49,134 nt of DNA from Ignavibacteria bacterium (lineage in GTDB: Bacteria > Bacteroidota > Ignavibacteria > Kapaibacteriales > UBA2268). A program made the position numbers and the translations under genes. Below, piece by piece: positions 36,281-47,010 of the stretch (its first letter is position 1; each line of letters opens with the position of its first letter). The DNA lies in NCBI GenBank assembly GCA_026416955.1, contig JAOAEE010000031.1, positions 1 to 49,134 on the forward strand. The letters run 5' to 3'. The notes below the pieces were generated by a model. That model was given only the letters and a program-made list of their open reading frames with translations, had not been told where the DNA came from and made no database searches.

Positions 36281-36543
36281 ATATTCCCTTCAATACTTTC
36301 GATTTCCAAATAATATGTTTCGATATTTGGGTTGTACAAAAGTTTATCAACAGCTGAATTTGCAATTTCTTTTGCCTTCTCGATTGTATCTGCTTCAACA
36401 TCGAAAGTGATAAACTTACCAATCCTTATGTTTGCAATGTTGTCAAACCCAAGGGTTTTTAAAGAATTTTCGACAGTCTTCCCTTGGACATCAAGAATAC
36501 CTTTTTTCAACATAACTTTAACTTTTGCATTAAATTTTTGCAT
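36277..36543 (-). CDS. purS: Phosphoribosylformylglycinamidine synthase subunit PurS
   Basis: An 88-residue protein from the ATG at 36543 ([12 protein letters not shown]) with the PurS pattern: [43 protein letters not shown]. PurS bridges PurQ and the small form of PurL. A frame nine codons longer would overlap pssA; the chosen start leaves one base after the pssA stop. Coupled to purQ by an ATGA overlap. Confidence 0.95.
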   Translation of the reverse strand: MQKFNAKVKVMLKKGILDVQGKTVENSLKTLGFDNIANIRIGKFITFDVEADTIEKAKEIANSAVDKLLYNPNIETYYLEIESIEGNI

Positions 36544-36544
36544 T

Positions 36545-37273
36545 TTATCCTTTTCCGTTTTTCTTAACAAATAGTTTTAAATAGTAGTGACGAATAATAC
36601 TACCAACAATATAGAAAATAAAAAAAGGGAAAATAAACAACCCCTTAGTTGCAATAGACAAAATTATTGCAAGAAAAAAAATTGAAGAAATAATAGGATA
36701 TTGTTTCAAATATCGAATATTTGGTCTTGGAGCATTATAGAACTTTATCGTTGAAACCATCAAAATCGAAGATAAAATTGTAACAAAAAAAATTAAATAT
36801 TGTTTTGTATTAGAATCAAAAAAGTCGCTTCTATGATAGAAAATAATATATGAAATAATAAAAAAAGCAGATGCTGGAATTGCCAAACCATTAAAAAATT
36901 TCTTATCCTGAAAGGCAGTCGTTTGAACATTAAATCTTGCAAGTCGTAAAACACCACAAATTAATGGAAGAGCAGAAATAACCAACCCAAAGTCTCCGAA
37001 TTGATAAAAATAAATTTTATAAAGCATAAAAGAAGGTACAACACCAAAAGAAACAGCATCCGATAAAGAATCGAGTTGGACACCAAACTCGCTTGCACTT
37101 TGAACCAATCTGGCAGTTATTCCATCGACCATATCAAAAATTGCTGCTAAAAGAACAAATAATGCCCCAAGCATATATTCATCTTTGGCAACGTAGATAA
37201 TTGCAACAAATCCAGAAAATAAATTTGCTATTGTTAGCGAATTTGGAACTATTGAACGAGTTAATCTTATCAT
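36545..37273 (-). CDS. pssA: CDP-diacylglycerol--serine O-phosphatidyltransferase
   Basis: A 242-residue membrane protein with the CDP-alcohol phosphatidyltransferase signature DG-x2-AR-x8-G-x3-D-x3-D, seen as DGITAR...EFGVQLDSLSD (about residues 46-72), and about six hydrophobic helices. It makes phosphatidylserine from CDP-diacylglycerol and serine. The next enzyme, phosphatidylserine decarboxylase, is encoded 8 bp upstream in the same operon, so together they make phosphatidylethanolamine. The very lysine-rich end (KLFVKKNGKG) is cytosolic. Confidence 0.95.
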   Translation of the reverse strand: MIRLTRSIVPNSLTIANLFSGFVAIIYVAKDEYMLGALFVLLAAIFDMVDGITARLVQSASEFGVQLDSLSDAVSFGVVPSFMLYKIYFYQFGDFGLVISALPLICGVLRLARFNVQTTAFQDKKFFNGLAIPASAFFIISYIIFYHRSDFFDSNTKQYLIFFVTILSSILMVSTIKFYNAPRPNIRYLKQYPIISSIFFLAIILSIATKGLFIFPFFIFYIVGSIIRHYYLKLFVKKNGKG

Positions 37274-37281
37274 AAAATTAT

Positions 37282-37971
37282 TTATATGTTTGGGAATTCA
37301 TATTCTTTTCTTAATCTTGCGATAATCGTTTCGCCTCCTTTAACCTTATCTCCTACTTTTACAAAAATTCGTGAACTAAAAGGAACCATAACATCCATTC
37401 TTGAACCAAACTTCATCATACCAATTTTGTCGCCTGCACAAACTTCGTCTCCCTCTTTTAGTGTGCATACAACTCTGCGAGCAAGAATGCCAGCAATTTG
37501 TTTGAAAGTAATTGCACCAAACTCATTCTGTATTCCGATAAATGTATGTTCATTTTCCTCAGAAGCCTTCGGATGGAAAGCAACTAAATATTTGCCTGGG
37601 AAATACTTAAAGAAGAAAACCTTTCCAGTTATTGGTGAACGATTGATATGAACATCCAAAGGACTAAGAAAAATGGAAATAACCTGTACCTTTTGATTTA
37701 ACACAAGATTTTCATTCATTTCTATAATTTGGATAACCTTGCCATCGGCTGGGGCAAGGATAATCGACCCATCTTCAATTGCAAGAAGAGGAACATTCCT
37801 TTTCGGGTCGCGAAAAAACCAAAAAGTAAATATCAATAGTGCAAAACCGATTAACCATAAAAAAACGCTCAAAATAACTCCAAGAACAAAAATAATTGGT
37901 AAAAAAATAATAAATAAGGAAATCACTACGCCGACTAAAAAATTGTCAATTCCATACTTAGAAATTCCCAT
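37282..37971 (-). CDS. psd: Phosphatidylserine decarboxylase proenzyme (short form)
   Basis: A 229-residue protein with one or two N-terminal membrane helices, then the decarboxylase core: ILAPADGKVI, FLSPLDVHINRSPITG, and the self-cleavage site MMKFGSRMDVMVP, where the Ser becomes the pyruvoyl cofactor. The length matches the short archaeal/bacterial Psd type. It converts phosphatidylserine to phosphatidylethanolamine. It is the first gene of the minus-strand operon psd-pssA-purS-purQ-tatA-tatB and is divergent from dnaN across about 105 bp of AT-rich sequence. Confidence 0.96.
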   Translation of the reverse strand: MGISKYGIDNFLVGVVISLFIIFLPIIFVLGVILSVFLWLIGFALLIFTFWFFRDPKRNVPLLAIEDGSIILAPADGKVIQIIEMNENLVLNQKVQVISIFLSPLDVHINRSPITGKVFFFKYFPGKYLVAFHPKASEENEHTFIGIQNEFGAITFKQIAGILARRVVCTLKEGDEVCAGDKIGMMKFGSRMDVMVPFSSRIFVKVGDKVKGGETIIARLRKEYEFPNI

Positions 37972-38076
37972 TGCAAACCGAAAAAAAATTTAAATATTTG
38001 TACTCAATTTTATAATTTGCAAAACTTAAATTTTAAAATTAAAAAAAATTTGTATTAATCAAATTAGAGGGAGAAT

Positions 38077-39264
38077 ATGAAATTTACAGTTTCATTGAAA
38101 GAATTAAGTCAGGCACTTCAAAAAGTAACCCCAGCTTTGCCCAAGAAATCGACATTACCTGTTCTCGAACATTTCTATTTTATACTTGAAGGTGATATGC
38201 TTAAAGTTGTTGCTTCGGACCAAAAAATTACCATTATGCATCAAATTGTAGTTAACCCGAGCGAGGATGGAAAAATACTTGTACCAGGAAAAAGAATAAC
38301 CGACATAATTAGGGCATTGGAAGAAAGTGAAGAATTTACATTCGCCTCCGACGATGATACTTTTGGTATTACAATAAAAACCCCTTTCGGTAAATATTCG
38401 ATGAAAGGACTTGACCCACTTGAATATTTAACTCTCCCAGAACTCTTCCAATCGGAAAAGCCAGACATCACAAAAATTGTTAATCCAATAGATGAGGAAA
38501 CCAAAAGAAAGGCTGCTTTAATTGCAATGAAGGATATTACTTGGGCATCCGAGAGAACCTATTTTTGTGTTTCTGTCGATGATTTTAAACCTGCAATGAC
38601 TGGGGTTTTATTCCAATTTCAAGGCGAAAAAGTGAACTTTGTTTCTACCGATGGTTATAGATTGACAAAAGCAACAGTTTTTGCAGATGAACACAATGTC
38701 TTCCCCGATAATTTAAGTGTGATTATTCCAGCTCGAACTGTCGACCTACTTAGGAAAGCAGACGACGATGTATTAATTTCCTTCATTGAGCAGAATGAAA
38801 AAATAACCCACACTCGATTCGACATTGGAAACACAGTTATCATTACAAGAATTATTGATGAAAGCTTTCCAAAATACGAAAATGTCATACCTAAAGAAAA
38901 TCCATATACTCTAAAAGTAAACAAGAAAGAAATTGTACCAGCACTACGAAGGGTAAGTTTGTTTGCAAGCAGTATGCAGAAATTAATTAAGTTCGATATT
39001 TCCTCCGATTCTCTTACATTAATTGGTGAAGATGCAGAGGCTGGAACCCAAGCACAAGAAAAAATCCCTTGCGAATTCAACAATGAGCATTATCTTGTTG
39101 GTTTCAACTATGAGTTATTTTTAGAGGCTATCCAAAACATCGAAATGGAGGATAACGAAGAAAGTGTTTATATTGAAATGTCTGGTCAAACAAAACCAGC
39201 TGTTTTTAAGCCTAAACAAGACGGGGAAAAACTCTTGATGCTTTTAATGCCTATGAAAATTTGA
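38077..39264 (+). CDS. dnaN: DNA polymerase III beta subunit (sliding clamp)
   Basis: A 395-residue protein with three clamp domains. It begins MKFTVSLKELSQALQKVTPALPKKSTLPVL in the usual way and ends with the MLMPMKI tail that contacts binding partners. The clamp tethers polymerase to DNA. A GAGGGAG ribosome site precedes the ATG by three bases. It is slightly longer than the common 365-380. recF follows 4 bp later, the classic dnaN-recF order, but dnaA is not upstream here. Confidence 0.97.
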   Translation: MKFTVSLKELSQALQKVTPALPKKSTLPVLEHFYFILEGDMLKVVASDQKITIMHQIVVNPSEDGKILVPGKRITDIIRALEESEEFTFASDDDTFGITIKTPFGKYSMKGLDPLEYLTLPELFQSEKPDITKIVNPIDEETKRKAALIAMKDITWASERTYFCVSVDDFKPAMTGVLFQFQGEKVNFVSTDGYRLTKATVFADEHNVFPDNLSVIIPARTVDLLRKADDDVLISFIEQNEKITHTRFDIGNTVIITRIIDESFPKYENVIPKENPYTLKVNKKEIVPALRRVSLFASSMQKLIKFDISSDSLTLIGEDAEAGTQAQEKIPCEFNNEHYLVGFNYELFLEAIQNIEMEDNEESVYIEMSGQTKPAVFKPKQDGEKLLMLLMPMKI

Positions 39265-39268
39265 TTGT

Positions 39269-40432
39269 ATGTATTTAAAATATGTATTTATCGAGAATGT
39301 AAGAAATCACTCAACAAATAAAATATTTTTTGAACCTAATATCAATATAATATTTGGACCGAATGGTTCTGGGAAAACTAGCATTCTCGAGGCTGTTTCT
39401 ATTGCAACTTTCTCAAAAAGTTTTGTAACTAAATTCGACCAAAATATTGTACGCAAAGGCCAAAACTACTATTCCATTGAATTAATGGCAATATCAGACA
39501 ATAAAATTCCCATAGTAATTGATATTTACTATCATCAAAATAAAGGGAAAGAAATAAAAGATACGAGCGATAAGGTTATTCCTAGCTTTGAGTTGATTGG
39601 GAAAATACCAATTGTAATTTTATCCCCCGATATGAAAAATATCGTTTTCGGACCCCCAAGTGTACGAAGAGAATTTGTTGACAAGATTATTTCTCAAATC
39701 GACAATAACTACCTAAAAAAACTCATCGAATACAAAAGGATACTTAAACAAAGGAATAAATTATTAACAGAAATTGCTAGTGGAGACCGAAAAAACATAG
39801 AAATTCTACCATTTTGGAATAATAAATTAATAGAAACAGCAACAACAATCATTAAAAGAAGAAGCTTATTCATTGATGAATTTTCGCTTTTTTTTGCTAA
39901 CAGTTACAATTTCATAACCAATGGTAAAGAAACAATTGATTTTAGATATGCTCCCTTTGGAATGAACACAGATGAATTTTACTTCAAAGCCAATACAGTT
40001 TCAGATAACACAATAACTACCTATTTATATCATCAACTAGAAAAGTTTAAACAAAAAGAGCTTGAAAGAGGCACTACTTTGTTTGGACCTCAAAAGGACG
40101 ATTTTATTATTAAATTATGCGAATCAACAGCAAACGAAGTAGCCTCGCAAGGACAAAGCAAATCTATTCTTGTTGCTTTAAAATATGCTGAAATATTATT
40201 TTTGAAAAAACAAAAAGGAACAAACCCAATAGTTCTTTTTGATGATATTTTTTCGGAATTAGACTTATTTCGAGTACAACAAGTTTTGAACTTAATGAAC
40301 AAAACCGATGTACAGCTATTAGTTACAATGACAGAAATAAACCATATTAAGGAGATTATTCATAATTTTGAAACTTATGGAATATTCAAAGTAGAAAATG
40401 GAAAGGTTGAAAAATCTACATCTTTTTCATAA
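39269..40432 (+). CDS. recF: DNA replication and repair protein RecF
   Basis: A 387-residue SMC-like ATPase. Walker A is GPNGSGKT (30-37), the signature ASQGQSKS lies near residue 292, and Walker B is PIVLFDDIFSELD near 320, with the D-loop after it. RecF loads RecA at gaps with RecO and RecR. It begins 4 bp after dnaN and is followed by tdh after 13 bp. Confidence 0.95.
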   Translation: MYLKYVFIENVRNHSTNKIFFEPNINIIFGPNGSGKTSILEAVSIATFSKSFVTKFDQNIVRKGQNYYSIELMAISDNKIPIVIDIYYHQNKGKEIKDTSDKVIPSFELIGKIPIVILSPDMKNIVFGPPSVRREFVDKIISQIDNNYLKKLIEYKRILKQRNKLLTEIASGDRKNIEILPFWNNKLIETATTIIKRRSLFIDEFSLFFANSYNFITNGKETIDFRYAPFGMNTDEFYFKANTVSDNTITTYLYHQLEKFKQKELERGTTLFGPQKDDFIIKLCESTANEVASQGQSKSILVALKYAEILFLKKQKGTNPIVLFDDIFSELDLFRVQQVLNLMNKTDVQLLVTMTEINHIKEIIHNFETYGIFKVENGKVEKSTSFS

Positions 40433-40445
40433 AAACAGGTGAAAA

Positions 40446-41405
40446 ATGAAAAAAGAACCCAAAAGAATTCTCGTTACAGGTGCTTGTGGTCAAATTGGTT
40501 CAGAATTAACAATAGCTCTTAGAAAAAAGTATGGAACCGACAATGTTGTTGCATCGGACCTTTATGAACCTCAAAAAGGTAGTCCAATTGAAAATGGGCT
40601 CTTCGAAAAACTTGATGTTACCAATTTCGAAAATTTCGAACAAATCGTAAAAAGACACAATATCGACACAATCGTTCATCTTGCAGCCCTTCTTTCTGTT
40701 GTTGGCGAAAACAACCCAACAAAATGCTGGAATGTAAACATTGGTGGTACTTTAAACGCATTTAACATCGGTGTTAAACATAATCTTCTGCAAATCTTTG
40801 TCCCAAGTTCAATTGCTGTTTGGGGTCCAGGAATTCCTAAAATAGCCCCTCAAGATGGTATACTAAAACCAAGAACAATGTATGGTGTTACCAAGGTTAC
40901 AATTGAACTACTTGGTGACTATTATTTCAATAAGTTTGGTTTGGATTGTCGCGGCATTCGTTATCCAGGAATTATTTCTTCGGAGACCCCCCCAGGCGGG
41001 GGAACAACCGATTATGCAGTAGAAATTTTTTACAAAGCAGTAAAAGGCGAGAAATTTATTTGCTTCGTCAATGAAGACACACGTTTGCCAATGATGTATA
41101 TGCCAGATTGTATAAAAGCAGCATTAGATTTGATGGATGCTCCTATTGATAAATTGACCCACCATTGTGATTACAATGTCGGTGCTATGAGTTTTGATGT
41201 CAAATCTCTTGCAAATGAAATTCGAAAATATTACCCAAACTTCGAAATCGAATACAGACCCGACCATCGACAACAAATTGCAGATTCTTGGCCAGATGAT
41301 GTAGACGACTCTATTGCCCGGCAAGACTGGGGTTGGCAACCAGACTATGATATGCCTAAAATGGTAATCGATATGATTGAAAAACTAAGAAACAAATTAA
41401 TTTAA
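40446..41405 (+). CDS. L-threonine 3-dehydrogenase, SDR (epimerase-like) type
   Basis: A 319-residue extended short-chain dehydrogenase with the NAD-binding GACGQIGSE, the catalytic YGVTK, and hallmarks of the epimerase-like threonine dehydrogenases: RYPGIISSETPPGGGTTDYA, EDTRLPMMYMPD and RQQIADSWP. It oxidises L-threonine to 2-amino-3-ketobutyrate, which is normally cleaved to glycine and acetyl-CoA. The partner ligase is not in the window. It follows recF closely but is functionally unrelated to it. Confidence 0.92.
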   Translation: MKKEPKRILVTGACGQIGSELTIALRKKYGTDNVVASDLYEPQKGSPIENGLFEKLDVTNFENFEQIVKRHNIDTIVHLAALLSVVGENNPTKCWNVNIGGTLNAFNIGVKHNLLQIFVPSSIAVWGPGIPKIAPQDGILKPRTMYGVTKVTIELLGDYYFNKFGLDCRGIRYPGIISSETPPGGGTTDYAVEIFYKAVKGEKFICFVNEDTRLPMMYMPDCIKAALDLMDAPIDKLTHHCDYNVGAMSFDVKSLANEIRKYYPNFEIEYRPDHRQQIADSWPDDVDDSIARQDWGWQPDYDMPKMVIDMIEKLRNKLI

Positions 41406-41430
41406 CTTTTTTTACTAAAATTTTTCATTA

Positions 41431-43479
41431 ATGAAATTAGAATTGGGTTTTCCCAAACGAAAGTTAATTTTAAAATTATATTTAATCATTATCTTATTGG
41501 CTTTTATCTATTTTAATGCATTTTCTTTCTGGATACCAACAAATGGGCCAGAAGGTGGCGAAATTCGTTCGATTTTAATTAACAAAGACACAATTTTTGC
41601 TGGTTCATTTAGCAATGGACTTTACTATTCTTCGAACAAAGGCAAAGAATGGAAAGCTATTGCATTCGAAAATAACAGGATTAATCAAATTAAATTTTTC
41701 AAGAATAGACTTTTTGTTGGAATAGGAACTAAAGAAGATACTGGTGGGCTTTTTGTTTCAACTAACAATGGAATTACTTGGGAAATAATATTAAAGGAGT
41801 CTGTAATTACTTTCGACATTTTCAATAATATTCTCATTGCTTGTACTTATTCAAACAAAATGTTGATTTCTTATAATTTAGGCAAGTCTTGGTACAATTT
41901 TAATTTTCCTGGGGGTTTAGTTTATTCAATTCTTATTACAGAAAATAATATTATTGTTGGGACCGAGGCAAATGGAATATTTGTTTCGAGTGATTTGGGT
42001 GTGACTTGGGAACAAAGAAACAATGGGCTTAATTGCTTAATTATTTGGTGCATTGCCCAAAAAGACACAACTTGGTACATCGGTACTGGTGGCGGTGGTA
42101 TTTTTAGCACATCGAATAATGGTGAAACTTGGATAGCAAAAAATTCAGGAATTTTACATCCATATGTTTTGTCGATATTATTCATCGATACATTGGTATT
42201 TGCTGGAACAGTTGGGGGTGGTTTATACATATCATTAAATAAAGGTAACTTCTGGTTCAAAACGAATCTTTCTTACGAAAGTGTTATGTGTTTGGCAACA
42301 GAAGGGAATAATCTTTATGTTGGAACTCAAGGAAGCGGAATATACTTTTCCAGCGATTATGGAATAACTTGGCGCGAACTAAATAGGGGTATTATTTGTT
42401 CCGAGATTCTTTGTCTAGCAAGCAAAGGAGATACTTTATTTGCTGGAACAAATGGCGGTGGTTTACATATTTCTTATGATTTTGGAAAAAGTTGGTACCG
42501 AACTGCTTATAGAATCCGAAACAATTATGTCAAAACCATAGCTTTCAAAGACTCTACCATCTACGTTGGAACCCTCGGTGGAGGTTTTTATTTAACAACA
42601 GACAATGGTGAAAATTGGAAACAATCATACCTAAAAACCTATGAAATTAATGTTATATTTCCATACAATGATTTATTATTTATTGGAACAAACCACAATG
42701 GGCTTTTTATTTTGGATTTCGATGGGGACAGTTTACTATTTAACTATTTTAAAGGAGAAACAATCACCGGGATTTGTAATTACAATGACAAAATCTTCAT
42801 CGCATCAAAATCCAACGGAATATCTATTTGGGAATTTCCCTATCAAATCCCAAGTAAAATTACTCTTCAAAACTACTCGGTAACATCTCTAACCTCGAAC
42901 ATTTTTGGTATTTTGGCTGGGACTGACGACGGTGACCTTTTCCTTTCGACCGATTCTGGAAATAGTTGGAAAATTATTGCTTCCAATAATTTTGGAAGTG
43001 TAGTTAGTATAAAATCATACAAACACAAAATAATTGCTTCTTGGGAAACGAAAAACAATAACAATTGGATAATTGCCTCGTTCGATTCTGGGAAGACTTG
43101 GGGTGTGAGAACTAAAGGATTAGAAAACAAAAGAGTCGCTTCTTTTACATTTACTGACTCGTTAATTTTTGTTGGAACATTTGGATTTGGGGTTTACAAA
43201 TCCTCTACAGATACAATTTTTTCATCAAAATTAGAAAAAAATACCTCCGAAATTGTTGACTTCGAAGTGTTTCCAAATCCAGTTGCTGGCGACTTTCTAT
43301 TCATTAAGATTCACGACGTAAATTTTAAAAGCAATGATTTGATTTTGGTCAATATTTTGGGTATCCAGTACCATTTTAAAATAGATTCAAATTACGATGA
43401 AATTTTTGTTGGGCATTTACCTAAAGGAATTAATGCAATCATTTTTAGGAACATTACCAAATTATTTATTAAACAATAG
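41431..43479 (+). CDS. Secreted beta-propeller (sortilin/BNR-like repeats) protein with T9SS-like tail
   Basis: A 682-residue protein with a signal or anchor helix (KLYLIIILLAFIYFNAFS) and about twelve repeats of a YCF48/BNR-like unit, each with a ...FVSxDxGxTW core: SSNKGKEW, STNNGITW, SYNLGKSW, SSDLGVTW, SNNGETW, SSDYGITW, SYDFGKSW, TTDNGENW, STDSGNSW, SFDSGKTW. The C-terminal part (FEVFPNPVAGDF...LPKGINAIIF) matches a type A T9SS sorting domain. It is therefore predicted to be surface-exposed or released. Propellers of this type bind proteins or glycans; no enzyme motif is evident. It is downstream of tdh in the same direction. Confidence 0.88.
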   Translation: MKLELGFPKRKLILKLYLIIILLAFIYFNAFSFWIPTNGPEGGEIRSILINKDTIFAGSFSNGLYYSSNKGKEWKAIAFENNRINQIKFFKNRLFVGIGTKEDTGGLFVSTNNGITWEIILKESVITFDIFNNILIACTYSNKMLISYNLGKSWYNFNFPGGLVYSILITENNIIVGTEANGIFVSSDLGVTWEQRNNGLNCLIIWCIAQKDTTWYIGTGGGGIFSTSNNGETWIAKNSGILHPYVLSILFIDTLVFAGTVGGGLYISLNKGNFWFKTNLSYESVMCLATEGNNLYVGTQGSGIYFSSDYGITWRELNRGIICSEILCLASKGDTLFAGTNGGGLHISYDFGKSWYRTAYRIRNNYVKTIAFKDSTIYVGTLGGGFYLTTDNGENWKQSYLKTYEINVIFPYNDLLFIGTNHNGLFILDFDGDSLLFNYFKGETITGICNYNDKIFIASKSNGISIWEFPYQIPSKITLQNYSVTSLTSNIFGILAGTDDGDLFLSTDSGNSWKIIASNNFGSVVSIKSYKHKIIASWETKNNNNWIIASFDSGKTWGVRTKGLENKRVASFTFTDSLIFVGTFGFGVYKSSTDTIFSSKLEKNTSEIVDFEVFPNPVAGDFLFIKIHDVNFKSNDLILVNILGIQYHFKIDSNYDEIFVGHLPKGINAIIFRNITKLFIKQ

Positions 43480-43584
43480 TTTTTACCATAAACAATTACC
43501 ATAATCATCAATTTTAGTTTGTTTAATAAAAATTTATTTAACAATTTGCAAATTTTGACTTTTGAAATTTTAAATAGAGGTTGA

Positions 43585-44973
<1,389 letters not shown>

Positions 44974-45001
44974 TTGCTTTTTTCCTTTGATTTATCAACT
45001 T

Positions 45002-45081
45002 ACATAACATTCTACCTTTTGAGGGATAAGTTTATCGAGATTTTTCACCTCATAAGGTAGATTATTTTGTTTGTGTTATGT
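45002..45081 (+). other. Large imperfect stem-loop downstream of the tyrosine phenol-lyase gene
   Basis: TCTACCTTTTGAGG (45011-45024) pairs with CCTCATAAGGTAGA (45048-45061) with one mismatch. An inner GATAA/TTATC and an outer ACATAAC/GTTATGT extend it. No clear U-run follows, so it may be a weak terminator, a transcript-stabilising structure or a cruciform site. The function is not known. Confidence 0.55.
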
Positions 45082-45168
45082 TTTTAATTATTAATACAAA
45101 TAAACTCTCTTACTTAATAATAAAATAATTCTCAAAAGAAGTTGAAGTGAAAATAACATCTTCATTCG

Positions 45169-46383
45169 CTAAATAGGGAGACGAGGTTTAACCGATTCCA
45201 CCCGCACTGATGCTATTTCGTCCTTTCTAATTATTTCAACTTTTTTAAACTTTACTAAAGATACTTGATTGTTTATGATTTTACCGTTATGTTTCAAAAG
45301 AGCAAAACCCTTTTCCAATGGAATGATTGGGTTAAGAGAATTGAAATGATTAATTGTGCTAAATAAATTTTCCTTCTTAAGTTTAAAAAAGCGGTAAATA
45401 TTGGTTTGAAGTCTTTCCTCTAAGTCATCTAATAATTGGAAGGAAAATTTTATCTTGTCTTCTATTTTTTTGAATGCATAGGATTTTGTGTTCTGGTCAA
45501 TAATTCTTTTCATTTCATCTAAGTGAAAATTAATTTTTTTAAAAAGTTCGTTTTGTAAATAGTTTATCTCTTCTTTCAACATATCAATCGTAATTGGAGT
45601 TGCAATTTCAGCAGCCGCAGTTGGGGTGGGCGCTCTCTTATCGGCAACAAAATCTGCAATTGTAAAATCGGTTTCGTGTCCTACTGCTGAAATAATAGGT
45701 ATTTTGGAAGCAAAAATGGCTCTTGCAACAATTTCTTCATTAAAAGCCCACAAATCCTCAATCGAGCCACCTCCTCGCCCAATAATAATTAAATCAAGGC
45801 TCAAATTATTTAAATCTTTTATTGCTTGAACAATATCGTTTTTGGCTTCATCTCCTTGAACAAGTGTTTCTCTGAAGAAAATTACACATAATGGATTTCG
45901 CCGTTTAATAGTTGTTATCATATCGTGAAGAACCGCACCAGTTGAAGAAGTTGCAATTCCAATTTTCAAAGGAAATTCTGGCAAAGGTTTTTTAAAACTA
46001 CTATCGAAAAGACCTTCGTCCCCTAATTTCTTCTTTAAAGCCTCGAATTGTAGAAATAAATCTCCAAAGCCAACGGGAAAAATATTTACGCAATCAATTT
46101 GATATTGCCCTCGTATTGGATAAACAGTAACCCAACCAGTAACGATGACTTTGTATCCGTCTTTGAGTTCAAAATTTATTTGTTTGTTTCTCCAAAATAC
46201 ACAATTTACTTGTGCCTCTTCATCCTTTAGTGTGAAATATCTATGACCAGAGCTATGCAATTTGTAATTAGAAATTTCACCTTGCACAATAACGAAACCT
46301 ATTTCATTTTGCAATAGCTCTGCTATTCGTCGTGTGAGTTCAGAAACAGTAATAACTTCACCCAAATTAGAAAGACTTTCCAT
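45169..46383 (-). CDS. xseA: Exodeoxyribonuclease VII large subunit
   Basis: A 404-residue protein with an N-terminal OB-fold (VQGEISNYKLHSSGHRYFTLKD) and the catalytic XseA core: SSTGAVLHDMI, IIIGRGGGSIEDLWAF, AVGHETDFTIADFVADKRAPTPTAAAE. A coiled helical segment (about 265-350) and the tail follow. It degrades single-stranded DNA to short oligonucleotides with the small subunit XseB, which is not in the window. It lies 55 bp downstream of the small secreted protein gene on the same strand. Confidence 0.95.
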   Translation of the reverse strand: MESLSNLGEVITVSELTRRIAELLQNEIGFVIVQGEISNYKLHSSGHRYFTLKDEEAQVNCVFWRNKQINFELKDGYKVIVTGWVTVYPIRGQYQIDCVNIFPVGFGDLFLQFEALKKKLGDEGLFDSSFKKPLPEFPLKIGIATSSTGAVLHDMITTIKRRNPLCVIFFRETLVQGDEAKNDIVQAIKDLNNLSLDLIIIGRGGGSIEDLWAFNEEIVARAIFASKIPIISAVGHETDFTIADFVADKRAPTPTAAAEIATPITIDMLKEEINYLQNELFKKINFHLDEMKRIIDQNTKSYAFKKIEDKIKFSFQLLDDLEERLQTNIYRFFKLKKENLFSTINHFNSLNPIIPLEKGFALLKHNGKIINNQVSLVKFKKVEIIRKDEIASVRVESVKPRLPI

Positions 46384-46438
46384 TTTAGCGATAGTAAAAA
46401 AAAGAATTTACAAAAGTCTTTCTAAATTGTTATTTAGT

Positions 46439-46801
46439 TTACCTTTTAGATTTGTCTTTCCTTTCTGGAATTATTTCTTCTGCACGAATAATAGAATTTG
46501 AATTGTCTACTACAACATTGCAGTCAATCCAACCTTTGGAGGTATTGAAACTAAATTTATATTTTCCTTTTGGAAGAGAAATTTCTGCTGGTTTATCGAA
46601 TAGTTCCCCAACTGAAATTATCAATGTATCTTGTTTGAACACTTTAAATTCTAAATATACTGTTCTTTGCAAAATGTCGTCATTTCGAACTTCGGAAAAA
46701 GAATAAACCAAAACCTTAGTAAGCGACTTTGAAGTATCCTCAGCAAATATAAATATGGTATTTATCAAAAAAAATATTATAAATAGAAATGAAAATTTCA
46801 T
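46439..46801 (-). CDS. Small secreted protein of unknown function
   Basis: A 120-residue protein with a clear signal peptide (MKFSFLFIIFFLINTIFIFA) and a short beta-rich region, ending in a lysine/arginine-rich tail (PERKDKSKR). The SLPKGKYKFSFNTSKGWIDC segment suggests a single beta-sandwich domain. I recognise no family. It stands upstream of xseA; the 209 bp between it and rarA is AT-rich with nothing I can identify. Confidence 0.7.
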   Translation of the reverse strand: MKFSFLFIIFFLINTIFIFAEDTSKSLTKVLVYSFSEVRNDDILQRTVYLEFKVFKQDTLIISVGELFDKPAEISLPKGKYKFSFNTSKGWIDCNVVVDNSNSIIRAEEIIPERKDKSKR

Positions 46802-47010
46802 AAAATTCCTTCTACAACAATCCGAAAATTATTTTTCATAGTTAAAAAAAAATAAACAAATAGTTTAGAATTTATTAATCTTTATAGGTAATATTTTTTG
46901 AATTGCTAAGAAAATTAATAACAAAGATTAATTAGAAAAAATTACTAGCGATAGTAGGAATTATTTCACGACAAACAAAACATTTATTTGAAAAGATAAA
47001 TATTGTAAAG

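Noticed and set aside
37972-38076. Possible replication origin beside dnaN-recF
   Set aside because: No dnaA gene and no cluster of DnaA boxes is visible in the gap; AT-richness alone is normal for this genome.
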